Below the pieces are notes generated by a model that saw only the letters and a program-made list of their open reading frames with translations, was not told the origin of the DNA and searched no databases. Source: Xylogone sp. PMI_703 (lineage: Eukaryota; Ascomycota; Leotiomycetes). Taken from it: DNA of 64,000 nucleotides. A program made the position numbers and the translations under genes. Location: positions 372,001 to 436,000 of the forward strand of contig JAJTUQ010000002.1 of assembly GCA_021399445.1 (NCBI GenBank), in the 5' to 3' direction. Of the stretch, positions 22,101-33,800 are shown in pieces; position 1 is the stretch's first letter, and each line of letters begins with the position of its first letter.

Positions 22101-23150
22101 AAATTGTCTGATAAACATGATATCTCTGGGGTACTTCCATCCGATTCATTGCTCGCCTCAGCAAGAATAATATCCACATCTTCCTCTAAGTTATCGTACT
22201 TAATAGATGAAATATCTATTCACCATAAAACCGAGAAGATCTTAGTTTTTTACGAGGCAGATAATGTTGCCTATTATATTGCTCAGGCCTTAGAATGCTT
22301 GCGCATCAAGCATCTTATCTACGCCAAATCACTTTCATCTGCACGAAGATCTCAGTATGTTGTCACATTTAACCAGTCTGAGCTTTTCAGAGTGCTGCTC
22401 ATGGATGTGTCTCAAGCAGCATTTGGTCTTGATATGAGCTCAGCTTCAAGGGTATACTTTGTAAATCCTGTATTTTCGCCACAAGTTGAAGCACAGGCAG
22501 TCAAACGAGCCCACAGGATTGGACAAACGAAGCCGGTGTACGTCGAGACTCTGGTACTGAAAGGCAGCATTGAAGAGATTATTCTAAGTAGAAGGAAAGA
22601 TATGAGTACTGAAGAACATAACAAATGTAAAACCATTCTCGATGATCGGACTATGTATGATTGGATTCGAAATGTACGCTTTTTGCCAGTACCGGCGGAT
22701 AACTGTCATGGTCCTAACCAGATGGCCATATTGAAGACATCTCAGCCCTTGTTCAACACGGGAGACAACCGGGCCTCGCAAGCTGTGCATGATCCAAATG
22801 CCGACTTGATTCCTGACGATTCGGCTCCATCGCTAGGATCTAAGAGACGGGCTAAACTAAAATTTACAGAGGATGTCAATATGCAGCAGAGTACAACTGT
22901 CGATCCAGATGAAGATCATCCTTATGCTCATGAAGAAATAATATTGCCAAAGCGCAGTCCCACCAGGAGATACTCATTGACAACCGATGATGATATACAG
23001 TATGAAACGCCACGTAGGAAACGAAGGCGTAAAAGTGTTAGCCTCCAAGGTTCTCCTTTAGTTGGTTCTCCAGCCAGCTCGCTGGAACTGGCAACCCCTC
23101 CTCCTGCGATGCGTCGTGGGTCTATTACAGACTCTCCTGGTTTCATTTAA
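19197..23150 (+). CDS. SNF2-family ATPase (RAD5/HLTF-like core, no RING seen)
   Basis: One exon, 1317 aa from the first ATG at 19197 (the frame also has an upstream GTG at 19158, less likely). The SNF2 core is complete: Walker A MGLGKT encoded near 20020, motif II as DEGH near 20690, motif III SGTPTQG, and the C-terminal helicase lobe ending in AHRIGQTKPVYVE near 22510. A Cys/His cluster (CHCPYIGSTRDRDCTC) lies just before motif II. I see no HIRAN or RING domain, which separates it from canonical Rad5. The tail has basic KRRRK patches and proline/serine-rich segments that look like nuclear signals. It probably remodels or translocates on DNA; the specific role is unknown. An unrecognised 5' exon is possible. 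Confidence 0.8.
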   Translation: MTIDSHSMTRGSLPEIRKYIPVGCLRLKRNECHIEADIWEDFNSWYLLAHQSDVDDAIKTPYVFNKSQDALLGSPILQPYSSLLNAGWIRMEFKATNKNLGQVRVYVLPDDIERRAIDRGHSSLRRSLQLLLSQLDISGDTWNGSWVEGTPVSHVDSSMDIKNTAGKSLFELFNTLPSPNPDPEVITDRYVKEAMYRILDSDVEGLTTRLHTYQRRSAAMMLQRETQPAQMIDPRLRSLRDQNNAIWYCDLDSGTCLREARTYEAPRGGICAETMGLGKTLICLALILATREITSQIPVEYSLGTLPSRKVTGSLVDMCASTIGRNGIPWKSHFKAMETEGYDFSQCIDAIKRGAGYYFIPSPPPRRESRNPIRSPPRKIYLSAATLVVVPSNLVQQWRQEIKKHTTGLNVLVVNNNKSKLPPAVELAGFDLILFSKQRFEKESKDGYDMLGRHRNTSTRVCHCPYIGSTRDRDCTCYKEENVYHSPLKDLHFKRLITDEGHTFGNASASSKTEAVTVVEFLQLSARWIISGTPTQGLYGSEVAMSRNDFVSTTYYPLRDSDNDLGLNHTSSSSGHSPKSSTPSENSFTEQEIAFHAQERKDLEKLGNIATLYLKARPWANSREDCDPASWSTYVMQPRHGSKSRGSQDCLRATLEAMIIRHRASDVRIDVILPPLHQKIVYLDGSFQDKLALNMFSMMIVSNAVTSERKDADYLFHPRQRKALQQLVSNLRQASFFWSGYTAEDIQATLDISDKFLEAKEIPISEEDRNLLLEAIKYGNLVRSNSIAIAASTWHEMPMYVENDYPEHIREIWALDRCSNNPTLMGPTMIHASQKFVEGQLWKDNPMDGLASFGEKTMSDALNALEVPVKRRSPKKVDADSKPPKKASEVLPVLAGGFTLGDSASPKKRQRLSTGQEKDPLLMGNAIDTNKKDLPVMANVNFDPLVNSEFSETFRHIQSNYQPKKSSLKLSDKHDISGVLPSDSLLASARIISTSSSKLSYLIDEISIHHKTEKILVFYEADNVAYYIAQALECLRIKHLIYAKSLSSARRSQYVVTFNQSELFRVLLMDVSQAAFGLDMSSASRVYFVNPVFSPQVEAQAVKRAHRIGQTKPVYVETLVLKGSIEEIILSRRKDMSTEEHNKCKTILDDRTMYDWIRNVRFLPVPADNCHGPNQMAILKTSQPLFNTGDNRASQAVHDPNADLIPDDSAPSLGSKRRAKLKFTEDVNMQQSTTVDPDEDHPYAHEEIILPKRSPTRRYSLTTDDDIQYETPRRKRRRKSVSLQGSPLVGSPASSLELATPPPAMRRGSITDSPGFI

Positions 23151-23754
23151 CTGGACAAGATTGGGGTGTAATATTCGCATAGGGCTCTAGTGGGACGGTT
23201 CAATGGGCAGAACTCCGAAACCTACTACCATTGCAGTTTATTTTGTTATATATGTACAGAATATACCGAACTCAGGGTGTTGATGGTTGTTTGAGACAAA
23301 TGTTATTAATGTTATAGGCTGCTCTTGTAAGCGGTAATGAGTGCGAATGTGGGCCAGGGAGGCGGCGTTGCATGGCTGAATAATTTCTGAATTATCTGAT
23401 ATAAGTCATATAACATCTAAAGGGGAATTAGAGTATGAGCAAGTGACATAGGCCGCAGTAGATACGTACAGATCTTGAATTACGCCGTGCTTAGCTGGAC
23501 AAATAATCTACACAAGGTGGATTTCGAGCTCTTGAAAAAGCAATGATCCTCGCAATATGCGAGTTTAATTATATTGAAATGGTAGTTACGCCAGTAAATG
23601 CAGTGTATCCCATATCCAGCTCTCTCCTAAGTGCGCCATTTAATTGACCAAATATACCAACCCGCTTCAATATACAGCCTCTGTGCAGCTTATTATTGCA
23701 AAGATTACACCGCTGAATTGCATATCAAAGAAACCAATGCCAAGGTATCTACTT
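23151..23754. other. Convergent spacer SNF2-CUL3
   Basis: 604 bp between two convergent stops. It holds the two 3' UTRs; no ORF with homology, RNA gene or repeat is visible. Confidence 0.55.
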
Positions 23755-26524
23755 TCATGCAAGATACCGATAGGTTGGTACTGCAGCATTATCCACCCGC
23801 TCCAAATACTCCCTTTCAATAAGACTTTCCACTCTCCTTTTCATCATGTTGATGTCTGGCTTGAATCGCTGCGAGAGCTGGCTGATAACCTCGCTGAAAA
23901 GCATCTGGTGGGAATATTCTTTTCGTGCTCTGTGGACAAATTAGCGTCAAGAAGATACAAAACTTCAAAGAAGTACTCACTTCATGATACGAACAACTAC
24001 CGTGTCAATAATGTTTCCTCGGTGTTCATCATTCCTATCCTCTGTATCCTTCCGTTCTTCATCGCCTTCAACTTTGTTGATACTGGCGCCTGAGAGGACA
24101 GGGGCCTTAAGTTTAACAGACTTGCTAGCAAAGCTGGCATTGAAGAAGAAGCGATCTCCAGCTTTCGGGAGTACCTTGTCATTCGGATCTTTGATTAACA
24201 CTCTGGTCTTCGGTAGGACCGCAAGAGAATGTAAAATACGGGCTAGGTCTGTAGGCGGGATTGAAGTCCTTGCTTGGATATCTTCAAAGGATAAAGACTC
24301 TTCTTCTGGGAGATCATTGAATAATAGCATCACGATCATTCCATACGTAGGAACATTGATCTCATGACGCCGTTCCCGTCCAAATACGCCTTCTTTTCCA
24401 GCTATTTTCGGGAATACACATCTGATATCAGCATTCCCAAGGAAGCCAAGCCATGTCAACATCCGTCCATTGCGCTCCTTCAGGTAAAAAGCCTTAAAAC
24501 TATCTTGAAGTGACTTGATCTCTGCGGGCCAGTTGCATTCGGTACGAGTTCCATCCTCAGAAACTGAACTTCCTCCGCCCATAGATTCCATAGGCCAGTA
24601 ATTTGTTGTGAGAACATTAACACTTAACTCAATTCTCTTCTTATCTATATCTCCAAGGTTTTGAATATGTTGACGGTACCCTGAAGTCAGCTCCTCGGAC
24701 ATTGTCATATCCTTGAACATGCCCTCTAATTTCGTTGTGAAAGCATTTCCTATCTCCAACTTCATTCTCGAAATCATTTGTTTTTCGACGTCGGCGCTTT
24801 CTGATTTCCCGTGCAGCAATCGGCGAGCAAGGTGTTTCTTGTAGTATCGCTCAAACATGTCTTTGTCTTGAATATATCGTAATAATGTCGTTGCCTTATC
24901 CAATACCTCATCTATCTCGCTTTCTGTTTTCCCCTTAATTCCGCGCTTAAGATTATCGTCAATGAATAGGGACACGAATTCAGAACTGCGGTTGAAGAGA
25001 TTTATGAAATCCGAGAAGCTTTTAGTGAGAGCTGTTTGTAAGATTAAGTCTTCGTTCAGGCACCGTTTCCATAAAGTATCAAATTTATCCTTCAACTTCA
25101 ATACCTCATCAACCCACTTAATAGCAGCTGCTGTCTGACGTGCTGCTGCATTTAGCTTTTGGGGTTTAGATTTATCACCACCCTCTGCAGCCTCGGCCTC
25201 TTCAGGTTGAGTCGTATTTAAGGCAGCTGAAAAGTCCGTCGCGAGGATCGTCCTATTTATTTCAGTGCCAAGTTCAAGCACCCGAGATTGTAGAGCAATC
25301 TTTAACGGCTCCTTTAAGGGGTCTACCCGGCTAATATGCTGATATAGCAGACTCAGATCTTCATATTTATCATTCTCAATCATTGCTTTTATTCCGGTGC
25401 CCTCCATAGCAAGGAACTCTCCTAAATGTCGACTGATTAACTCCTCCTCGACAACAGTTGCAATTTTCGCATCTGTAAGTTGAGATATTGTTGTCCTACA
25501 TCGATCGCTTTCTTCAACCAGTCTCTTCTTCGTTTGGCGCAGCCACTCGCTTGCATCAGACTCACGAAGCAAGGCAAGACACTCTTTTTCATAGAATATC
25601 CTACTCGCCTTAAGAAACTCTACTTCGAAGACGGTCAGGTAAATCTTTTCATTTTCATTCTCCTCATCCGTTTCGTAGAGTCCCTCCAACATATAAACAC
25701 AAGATCGAATAAGATTCTTGTCAATAATATCACCCTCTCTTTCCATGCTAATCTGGTCCAAAAGCACAGAGTTAAGGATATCGAAAGTTGTGAGCTCAGA
25801 TTCATTGGAAGCAAGTCTAGATCGTAAAATATGGTCTCGATATAGTCCCATAGCAGTTATAAAGATTGAAGGTCGACGATTCTCTGAACAATAGACACGG
25901 TCCATGTACATGAGCACATCAGTCGTCATGTTCATGCAAGTATTATGATCCTCCCATGATCGCTTGAGGCCTTTTAAGAACTCTTCACCCGTTATGCGGC
26001 GCTCATTAGCTGTAGTACCCGAAACCACACCCAATGTGATGCTAACCAGATTGTTTGTGATAAGTTTCCGGATATCTGGCATAACTCGAGTAGCGAACCA
26101 TTCTTCTTCGAATTCCTTCACTTTATCATAAAGATGGTCGCCTTGCTTTTTAAGGACAATCTTGTATGAAGCCCTATACAGCTGTTCGAATGATAGTTTC
26201 GAGGCATTTTTCTCATGGATCTCCTTCAAGGCTGACCGAAGTATATCCCACATCGCATCGAAGTCGGCATTCTCCCCCCTGCCTATGAGACCCTGGTTGG
26301 GAAGGTCAGTGAATGTTGTTGCTTAAGTAAAAGTAATAAGTAATAGGTACAGAACATAGAAAGATTATCTAGCTATCAGCTGAAAGCAGCGGGTTCTAGC
26401 CACCGCTAGCAGTGTCTGCCTCCTCTGACAACTGCGGAGCTTTTAGCTCCAGGGCCTTTCCAAGAAAACGAATACCTACCCTTCTTGGGGGTCGTATCTT
26501 GCCTCTCCCACGACCAGTTATCAT
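23755..26524 (-). CDS. CUL3: Cullin-3 (CRL3 ubiquitin-ligase scaffold)
   Basis: Three exons, 26480..26524, 23981..26292 and 23755..23929, encode 843 aa, with introns of 187 and 51 nt. Exon 1 supplies MITGRGRGKIRPPRR, joined in phase 0 to GLIGRGENADFDAMWDILR; this resembles other fungal Cul3 N-termini. The cullin repeats start with ASKLSFEQLYRASYKIVL; the cullin homology domain follows, with DMFERYYKKHLARRLL. The last exon makes the winged-helix tail ending PTYRYLA. The NEDD8-acceptor lysine sits in RIMKARKEYSH; its AAA codon is split AA|A by intron 2. Cul3 links BTB adaptors to Rbx1. Reading only the long central frame (starting 26253) loses both ends, including the neddylation site. The gene is divergent from ZIM17. 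Confidence 0.93.
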
Positions 26525-26959
26525 GTTGTCACCTCAACGCCGTCTAAAAATAATCAAAGGTAGTCTACAGGGTAGAGTAAACCGCGATCACCGCACTCAG
26601 AAAACGATATATTGTGGGGTAGCCTGCACGGCTGTGGAGAAAGCCATAAAGGTGCATATAGTGAGTAGAAAAAAGACCTTTAATAATGGGAGTTAGATCG
26701 ACCAGTTCCAGCTGATGAACTACCTCTAGTAGATAGAAAGGCACTATTCCTAGCGAAGTTGAAAAATCCTCAAACGCGGGAAGGCATGGAACTGAGTGAA
26801 GCCCCTCGAAGTACTGTACCCTATCGGATTCTAATCACGGACCGGAGGCAAAGTTATTCCATAGTGCGAAAACGTCATGCATAGTGCTGGGGAACGCCCA
26901 CATATTAAAGAAAAACCGCAGCTTCTGCTTGCCTCACGATCTGAAAAATATGAATCACC
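26525..26959. promoter_or_regulatory. Shared divergent promoter region of CUL3 and ZIM17
   Basis: 435 bp between the two divergent starts. It presumably carries both promoters. I see no clear TATA box, ORF or repeat. Confidence 0.4.
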
Positions 26960-27540
26960 ATGCGCCCGGTAGCGACCTCGTTTCGCTTTATACAAGGTGC
27001 TTCTAGGCATTTGCAACAATCTAGAGGGATACCTGCTTCCTTCCGGGGAGACCAATTCGGAAGACTTTTTCATAGCAGCGTATCTTTCGCATCTAATCCT
27101 TCGTCACGCATACCCTCTCGCCCTCCTCATGCACCTAAAATAGTCGAAAAGCCATCGTATGATATAACATTTACATGCGATCCATGCGGCACACGTTCGT
27201 CACATCGAATATCCAAACAGGGCTATCATTATGGGAGCATCCTAGTCACTTGTCCGGAATGTAAAAATAGGCATGTTATTAGTGACCATTTAAATGTAGA
27301 TTTCCCCTTCACATCAATATGCTATTGTTCTAATATATGACTTAGATATTTGGAGATAGAGATATTACGATTGAAGACTTGATGAGAGAACGAGGGCAAC
27401 TAGTAAAAAGAGGAAGTCTTAGCGAGGATGAGGACGTTGAGTTCTGGGAAGATACCGCTGAGAAAAAGAAAAGGGAGGATGAAGAAAGGAGAGCCGAAGC
27501 AGAGAGGAGAAATGCCTCTTGGTTCAAAAAAGAGCCCTAA
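26960..27540 (+). CDS. ZIM17: DNL-type zinc-finger mitochondrial chaperone (Zim17/Tim15/Hep1)
   Basis: Exons 26960..27295 and 27346..27540 give 176 aa; the 50-nt intron (GTAGAT...TTAG) is phase 0. The N-terminus is Arg/Ser-rich and lacks acidic residues early on, like a mitochondrial presequence (MRPVATSFRFIQGASRHLQQ). The DNL zinc finger is complete: CDPCGTRSSHRISKQGYH and CPECKNRHVISDHLN with Cys at residues 73, 76, 98 and 101, continued by exon 2 as IFGDRDITIEDLMRERGQ and then GSLSEDEDVEFWED. Zim17 keeps mitochondrial Hsp70 (Ssc1) soluble and supports protein import. The tail after residue 140 is a charged helix-prone stretch. Confidence 0.93.
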
Positions 27541-27876
27541 GAAGCTGCTGCTGAGGACAACTAAGTAGTCGCTACAAGGTCTAGGCTGCAAATGTATGAG
27601 TATATAAGATCATGGAAAGGTAATGATGTATGTTAGAAGGGTTGGAGTTAAAGCTCGGTTGGGCATTGTACGACTAGGTCGTTATACCTGTTACGCATAT
27701 TTAGGCGCTCAGGTGTATAAAATCTTACAACTCATTGTATTAGTAGACCTCTCGAGTCTAAGGACAAAGCTGCTCCTAAAGACATTATACATGTTCTCCA
27801 TAAGACCACTGAGGTACAAATTTCGTATATACAGCGCCAAATTCGACTCGGCGCACCGAATAGACTCTAACCATGC
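27541..27876. other. Convergent spacer ZIM17-UTP20
   Basis: 336 bp between two stops in convergent orientation. The two 3' UTRs are expected here; nothing else is seen. Confidence 0.55.
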
Positions 27877-30800
27877 CTAGTAGCCTCTCCTTTTATCTCT
27901 ATGTTCCAGGCTCCTTTCTTTCCTCTTCTCTTTCTTCTTTTCTCCCTTTCTCTTTTTATCCTTTCCGTATTTCTCAGGCTGTGCAATGGCTTCAATCTTT
28001 CTCTTACTACTCCTATGCATTCGCCTTTCTTTTACGTTCTCTCGAACTTTCAACAACTTTTGTGTATAGACCGTGGTGCCAAACTTAGTCTGCAGCGACC
28101 TCATGATATCTTCACTATTAGATTTCAGATTTTCGTAGCCATTGCGGAAAAGCTCATCAGTCGAATAAGGAGTCGGGATTGAAGGATCGGTAAGATTGTG
28201 AAGAGGGAGTAAAATGTGTTCCAAAGTCGGAAGGAGTGTGTCTACGGGGAGCCTGTCGCAAAGGATCTGGAGTATCTGCATGGCAGCGAATTTCGGAATG
28301 AGTCCCGGAGCTCGAGGTGGTGAAACTTCACGTCGCAATATAGAAGATATTTTGCTAAAAAGGTACTGAACTATGGTCCGTTCTTTTACTTCGGACGTCT
28401 GTAAATCATCTTCAATGTCTGACTCCTGGTCTTCCGATATTCTGCAAAGAAGTTGGTTAAACCCAGCGCACTGCCCAAGGAAAGCAAGGTTCTTGACAAT
28501 TTCATCCGCTAGTTCTTGGCTCAGGGCAGGTGATCTTAGCATCGTGGTTATTCGGGGAATTAAATCCTGTATATCATGTCCTTTGAGTTTCAGTCCACCG
28601 GATCCTGTTAACGGAAGCCTTTGCATGTTAAATTCCGGGGTTTGCCGTGCAAAATCTCCAAAATAGATTCCCATAAGCTTGGAAGCAGCGTGTTTGACCC
28701 ATGCGTGTGGATATGATAGGCAAGCTCTGAGACGATTCCAGAAGGGCTCAGATTCACTGCCCAACATCGTTAATGGAAAACTACGGCAAAGTACCAACGA
28801 CAATTGTAAAGCTGCGTATGCCAGTTCCCAATCCGTTTCCGTTCGTACCAAGGAAGCAAGGATATCCAGGATACGCACTTGCAGTATGTCAAGGTCAACC
28901 TGTTCGTTTGTTTGACATTCAAAATATAGCCCATAAGCCTGCAGTGCTAATCGCAAGACAGATGGGTTCTCCGTCTGATTAAGCCATGATCTTAAAAGCG
29001 TCATGAAGTTATTCAGCCTTTCTTCATCAGCTCTCCTGAAGATTTCCTTGATAACCTCAGCCGCAGCCATTCGACACTTCTCGCTTTCATCATTTATGAG
29101 GACGAATACCAGTGGTACAAAACATGTAGCCGACACCTCTTGAACATAGTCTTCGGAAGACTTCAACAAGAGGATATGAATTACCTCCAGAATTGACAGC
29201 CTCCCACCTTCTCTGTCATATTGCAAGTTAGCCACAATAAATGACAACTGTTTCGACCAGCGACTTTTTCTCTGCGGATATTCTCGCAGAAACTGTAAGT
29301 ATGCTCCACGGGCCAAATCCCGAGTATCCTTATCATCATTTGTTATCATAATAGTGCCGACGTGATCAAGTGTATCGTAGACCGTTGCGGTCTCAAGTTT
29401 AGAATCGAGAACAGCCCTTAGAAAATTAAATGTAACATGGCGATGCTCAGGTTCAGTTAGATAATCTTTGAGTTTTGTTATAGTCTGGTCAATAGACGTT
29501 TCTTTGGCATGAACATCTGGACGATCTCTCAAAACAGCACCCACTAACCTTAGAGCCGCTTGGGCACTGTTTGAGGTAGCTGATGATGATTGTGAAATAA
29601 GCTTAGCAGCCTCTGTAGTGGCTACCCTGTATAGATTCGTCCCATCATTACTCGCTTTCATTGGCACCCTAACGATTGTTGTAAGTAGCTTGAAGGCAGC
29701 AATCTTGATTTCTTCTTCGCCTTGGACTACAGCATCCCCCAGAATTGGAAGAAATCCAACTAGATTAGCACCGGTTCGAAGATGCTCGTGTTTTTTCACT
29801 AGTGACCGCAGAATATCCAAGGCGAAACGCACAAGTTTGTACGTGTAAAATGTTGTACTTCCACGTTCTCCGCTCTTTTTAGCAGCTCCTTGCACTATAT
29901 ATCTTTTCAATCTCCAGTCTTCCTTAGACTTATCTTGCGGTGTGTCGTTTTTATAGACTTCTTGAATAACTTCATAACAGAATATCAAGCTATCTCTGTT
30001 CTGTGCCGCCGAATTCTTAAGTAGACCAGCGCTTATCCTAGTTAAGAGTTCATCAATCTTACGGACCATTTTTAAATCGAGCTTTTCTTTGAGGAGAACC
30101 CGGATCGGTCTAACAAGATCTGCTAAATATGACAAGGTTGTAGTTCTAGCTATCAGTTCCATAGAATCGTGGCTTTTGCTGGACTTTACTTCCTTCATTT
30201 TGCTGGTGTATTCTTCAGCATCTTTCTCTTGGCCAGTTACACCAAAGATATCGTCCATAATAATTGCTACAATGGTAGGTAAACAATAATTAAGGTCTCC
30301 AGGCACATAGCTGTCTGCTGTAGCCACTAGGAGATAATGCAAGGTATATGAAAGCACATGGAGTTGGTACCCTCTTGATAATGCACCACGTAGCTCTTTA
30401 AGCACGAAGCCGAAACAAGACGGCCCTAGCAAGACACATATCTGCGCTAAAGTATCTCTTGTCATGTCTCGCGATTCTGGAGCCTTACTCCTTAGGATAT
30501 GGCATATATCAGTCAGGATGGAGGGAAGCCTCTCATCAAGTTGCTTACTAGGGAGCAGCTTGAGCAAGCGCACAACAATAATAGCTACAGGAACACGAAG
30601 GCTGACGGTTGCCTCATCCTTATTATGAAGATATGAGGTCAATGAAGGTAAAATATTTGACATTAGATCGTCTGCGAGCTTCTCCCGATTTGGTATTGTT
30701 GATGCTAATCGTTTCTGAATCGTAGATTGTTCTGGCGGGGGTTCCACTGCCGCAGCCAACGTGTCAATAAATTTACCAAGTAGTCTTATAACCTGTTTTC

Positions 30801-33800
30801 CTAGTTCTGGTTTAGATTCAATATAGCCAATATATCTTCTAAGAATTGCGCGGTATTGTGGCCATCCTAAAGAGGTAGCAAGGTTGCCTATAGTCGTAGT
30901 CGTTTCTGCTGCAAGATTATGACCTTCACTACCTTCAGCCCGATCGAATATGAAATGTTCGAGCATCGGAATAATGAAATGGCTAATATTCTTGTCACTT
31001 AGTTGGCCTTCATGAGTGGCGGATGAAAGCAGCGCAAGTGCACTGAACTGCCGCCCCTTTCCGGCACTTAGAATGTTATTGAAAAATGAAGACTCTAACT
31101 CATCGTCACCAGCAAGTAGAACATGCATATCGCTGACTTGTTCCCATTCAGGAAACTTTCTGACAAGATGCGCCATCACTTTAAGATACTCCCGACGTAT
31201 CACTTCAGATGGCTCCCTGGCCCCCGAGAAGAGAGCAGGAAGCAAAATTCCAGAGAACATGCCGATAAATCTCTGTCGTTCCTCAAGATCTATGACGCCA
31301 GAAGCAGTCTCTATAAACTGACAGATACATTCAGAAGAGTTGGACGAGAGAATACCAAATTCTTCATCGAATTTGATATAATAAAGCATATTGTAAAGCA
31401 TCGGTTTCCATTGTTGGGCTGTAAAGCACAGTCGACTTGGACTAATTATAGTTGTAAATGCTTTCAAGCGACGATCATAGTCCGGCAGGTCAAGACTCTT
31501 ATCTACAAATGAGTTGAGGTCGATACAGAGTTGAGCAACGTCTCCGATAATAGGATCCTTCCGTGCATATACCAGGAGTACACGCGAAAGAACCTCTCTA
31601 CTTGTTTTGTCTTTGAAGAAGCCAAATAGTGCAGAGATAGTATCATACACTTTGTCTTTTAATTCCACATCATCTTGGAAATTATACAAGGGTACAAAGT
31701 GTTCCAAGATAAGTAGAAGACCTCCTTTCGTTTTAGGGCTGATTCTTCTCGAGGGCTGGTTGAGTAGAAACACTGACACATCGACAAGATTATGGGCTTG
31801 TGGTGAGCTTGAAACAAATGGAGCAAGCTCTGATATGGTCTCCACGCATGCTTCCAATAACTCTTTATGCATGTCTTGGTGATTGCGAAGGGTTTGCCCA
31901 ATGTTGACAAGGAAATGATCCATGTTTGGAGTCAAGAGGACATTTCTAGCATCAGCGCCCGTAGTATTGTCCTTCTCATCTCTCGCCACATTTGCGACTT
32001 TTCTAATAATATTCAAGGCGAAGATCTTTACTTCATCTTTTGATTTTTCTGGAACGAGACATTCGACGACTTTTTGCAGGATATTGCTGTTGCTGCCCAG
32101 AAATCTAACCGTCTTAGGAGAGCTCGCCCAGACAGAGAATAGTTGTAGCAATCCTGAAATTCCCTGTGAAGTCTCAATTGGCAGGTTTTCCAACCGTGGA
32201 GTTATAATCTCATCGGTAAGTAAAGGCACATATTCGGTCCAGTTTAAGTCCGGGGCATTTGAAAAGAGAAGCACCATACACTTCAACCCAGTTTGACGAA
32301 TAACCTTTAGCATAGATGCTTGGCTAACAGTATCGGCATCATCTGCTGGCTCTTCTGTTTCAATCCGAAGCTTTGTTGATGCATAGGTGAGGCAGTAAAG
32401 CACCGCATTTGCCAACTGCTCGGCAAATGGTAAGACATTGGTACCAATATCTTTTAACACGCTCTCCATCATGTTTATAAATCCCATTTGTTTTCGCACG
32501 CTCAAGATCTCTCTAGCGAGAACCTCTTGCACTGTTGAGTTCTTGCCTGCTAATTTAACTCCCTTCAATGGGCCAAGTGCAATGTCCAGGAAGCTCCCGA
32601 TATCCTCGGCTTTAAGACTCCGTAAAACGATTAGTCTTCGCGCCTCCATACCTTGTCTACCGCTTGCAATCCCTTTTCTAGTAATAGTTCGGCCATAAAG
32701 AATTCTAAGCAGAAGTGGCATCACATCTGGCCGATGATTCGGTTGAATCAAAGAATCACCATTCAACAAAACCGTAATTTCATCTTTGAAGCGAGCGTCG
32801 TCAAGCAAGTTTAGGAGATTTTCTTCATAAAGCTTAACTCCAGAATTCTTCCAAGAAAAGATTGCTTTCAGAGCTGCTCTCTGAATCTCCACGTCTCCAT
32901 TTCCGAGTAGGCCCAAGAGTGTAGACTTGACCTCTTCTGCTCGATACAGTGACTTAGGGTTGAGAAACAAGCCGAATAGCTCAAGCTGGGCTTTCTGATC
33001 ATTCCTAGAAAAGTGACCTATGGAGTCCTCTAGTTTTTCATCTGAAACGTCAGTATCTGGCTCAGCCCTCCTGGCCCAAGAGAGGAACATTGGAACGAGT
33101 TGCCGTGATCGTTTCTCGGCAACTTGAGGTACGGCGGAGAGAACTCGCAGAGCTTTCGATCTCGCGGCTGGTGGTAGTGGGTGGATTAAGCGTTGCACAT
33201 TTTCAAATTTATTCAACATAATGTCTCGCGCCCCAGAAACTTCCGACCGTGCATTAAAACCAAGCTCATAAAGTCCATTCAGATTTGAGCATTCGAAATC
33301 CGTCAAACCGTCATTTCTCTCAAGTGATTTGGTTGTTTGAACGAATCTATTTTCTGAAACCGGTGGTGTGGATTCTAACCAATTAAAAGAAATTCTTGCA
33401 ATAGCTTCCTCTCCCGACTTAACCTCAGATATTTGTTTTAGAGCCACAGTGGCATCTTCCCAAATCTGGGCAAATCTGACATTTAGCAAACCAAAACAAA
33501 ACGACGGAATTGCTTGCCTCAACCATGAGTGTGCAGATTCGTGAGAATATAAAGAAGCAAGTTTTCGAATATGCATTGACGCGGAACGAGCATTTTGGAG
33601 GTCAAGCGGAAGCTGCTCAATAATCATCATAGTCGATAAGGTTTCAGAAACACAACATTTATCAGCTATGTGGATATATTCCAAAAGCCTTAAAGAAATG
33701 AAACGAAGATCATGAGAATCTGTCGCCAGGTTGTCGATTAGCGAAGGTATTAACCCAGCGAATCGACTTTCGGGCTCATGATAATTAGCTCCCCTTTCAG

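Noticed and set aside
26480..26696. A longer first CUL3 exon continuing past RPPRR, and the plus-strand ORF over it
   Set aside because: The extension ends at a stop and its only donor does not match the phase of the good acceptor at 26293; the AGG/GTAGGT donor gives a phase-0 join and a family-like N-terminus.
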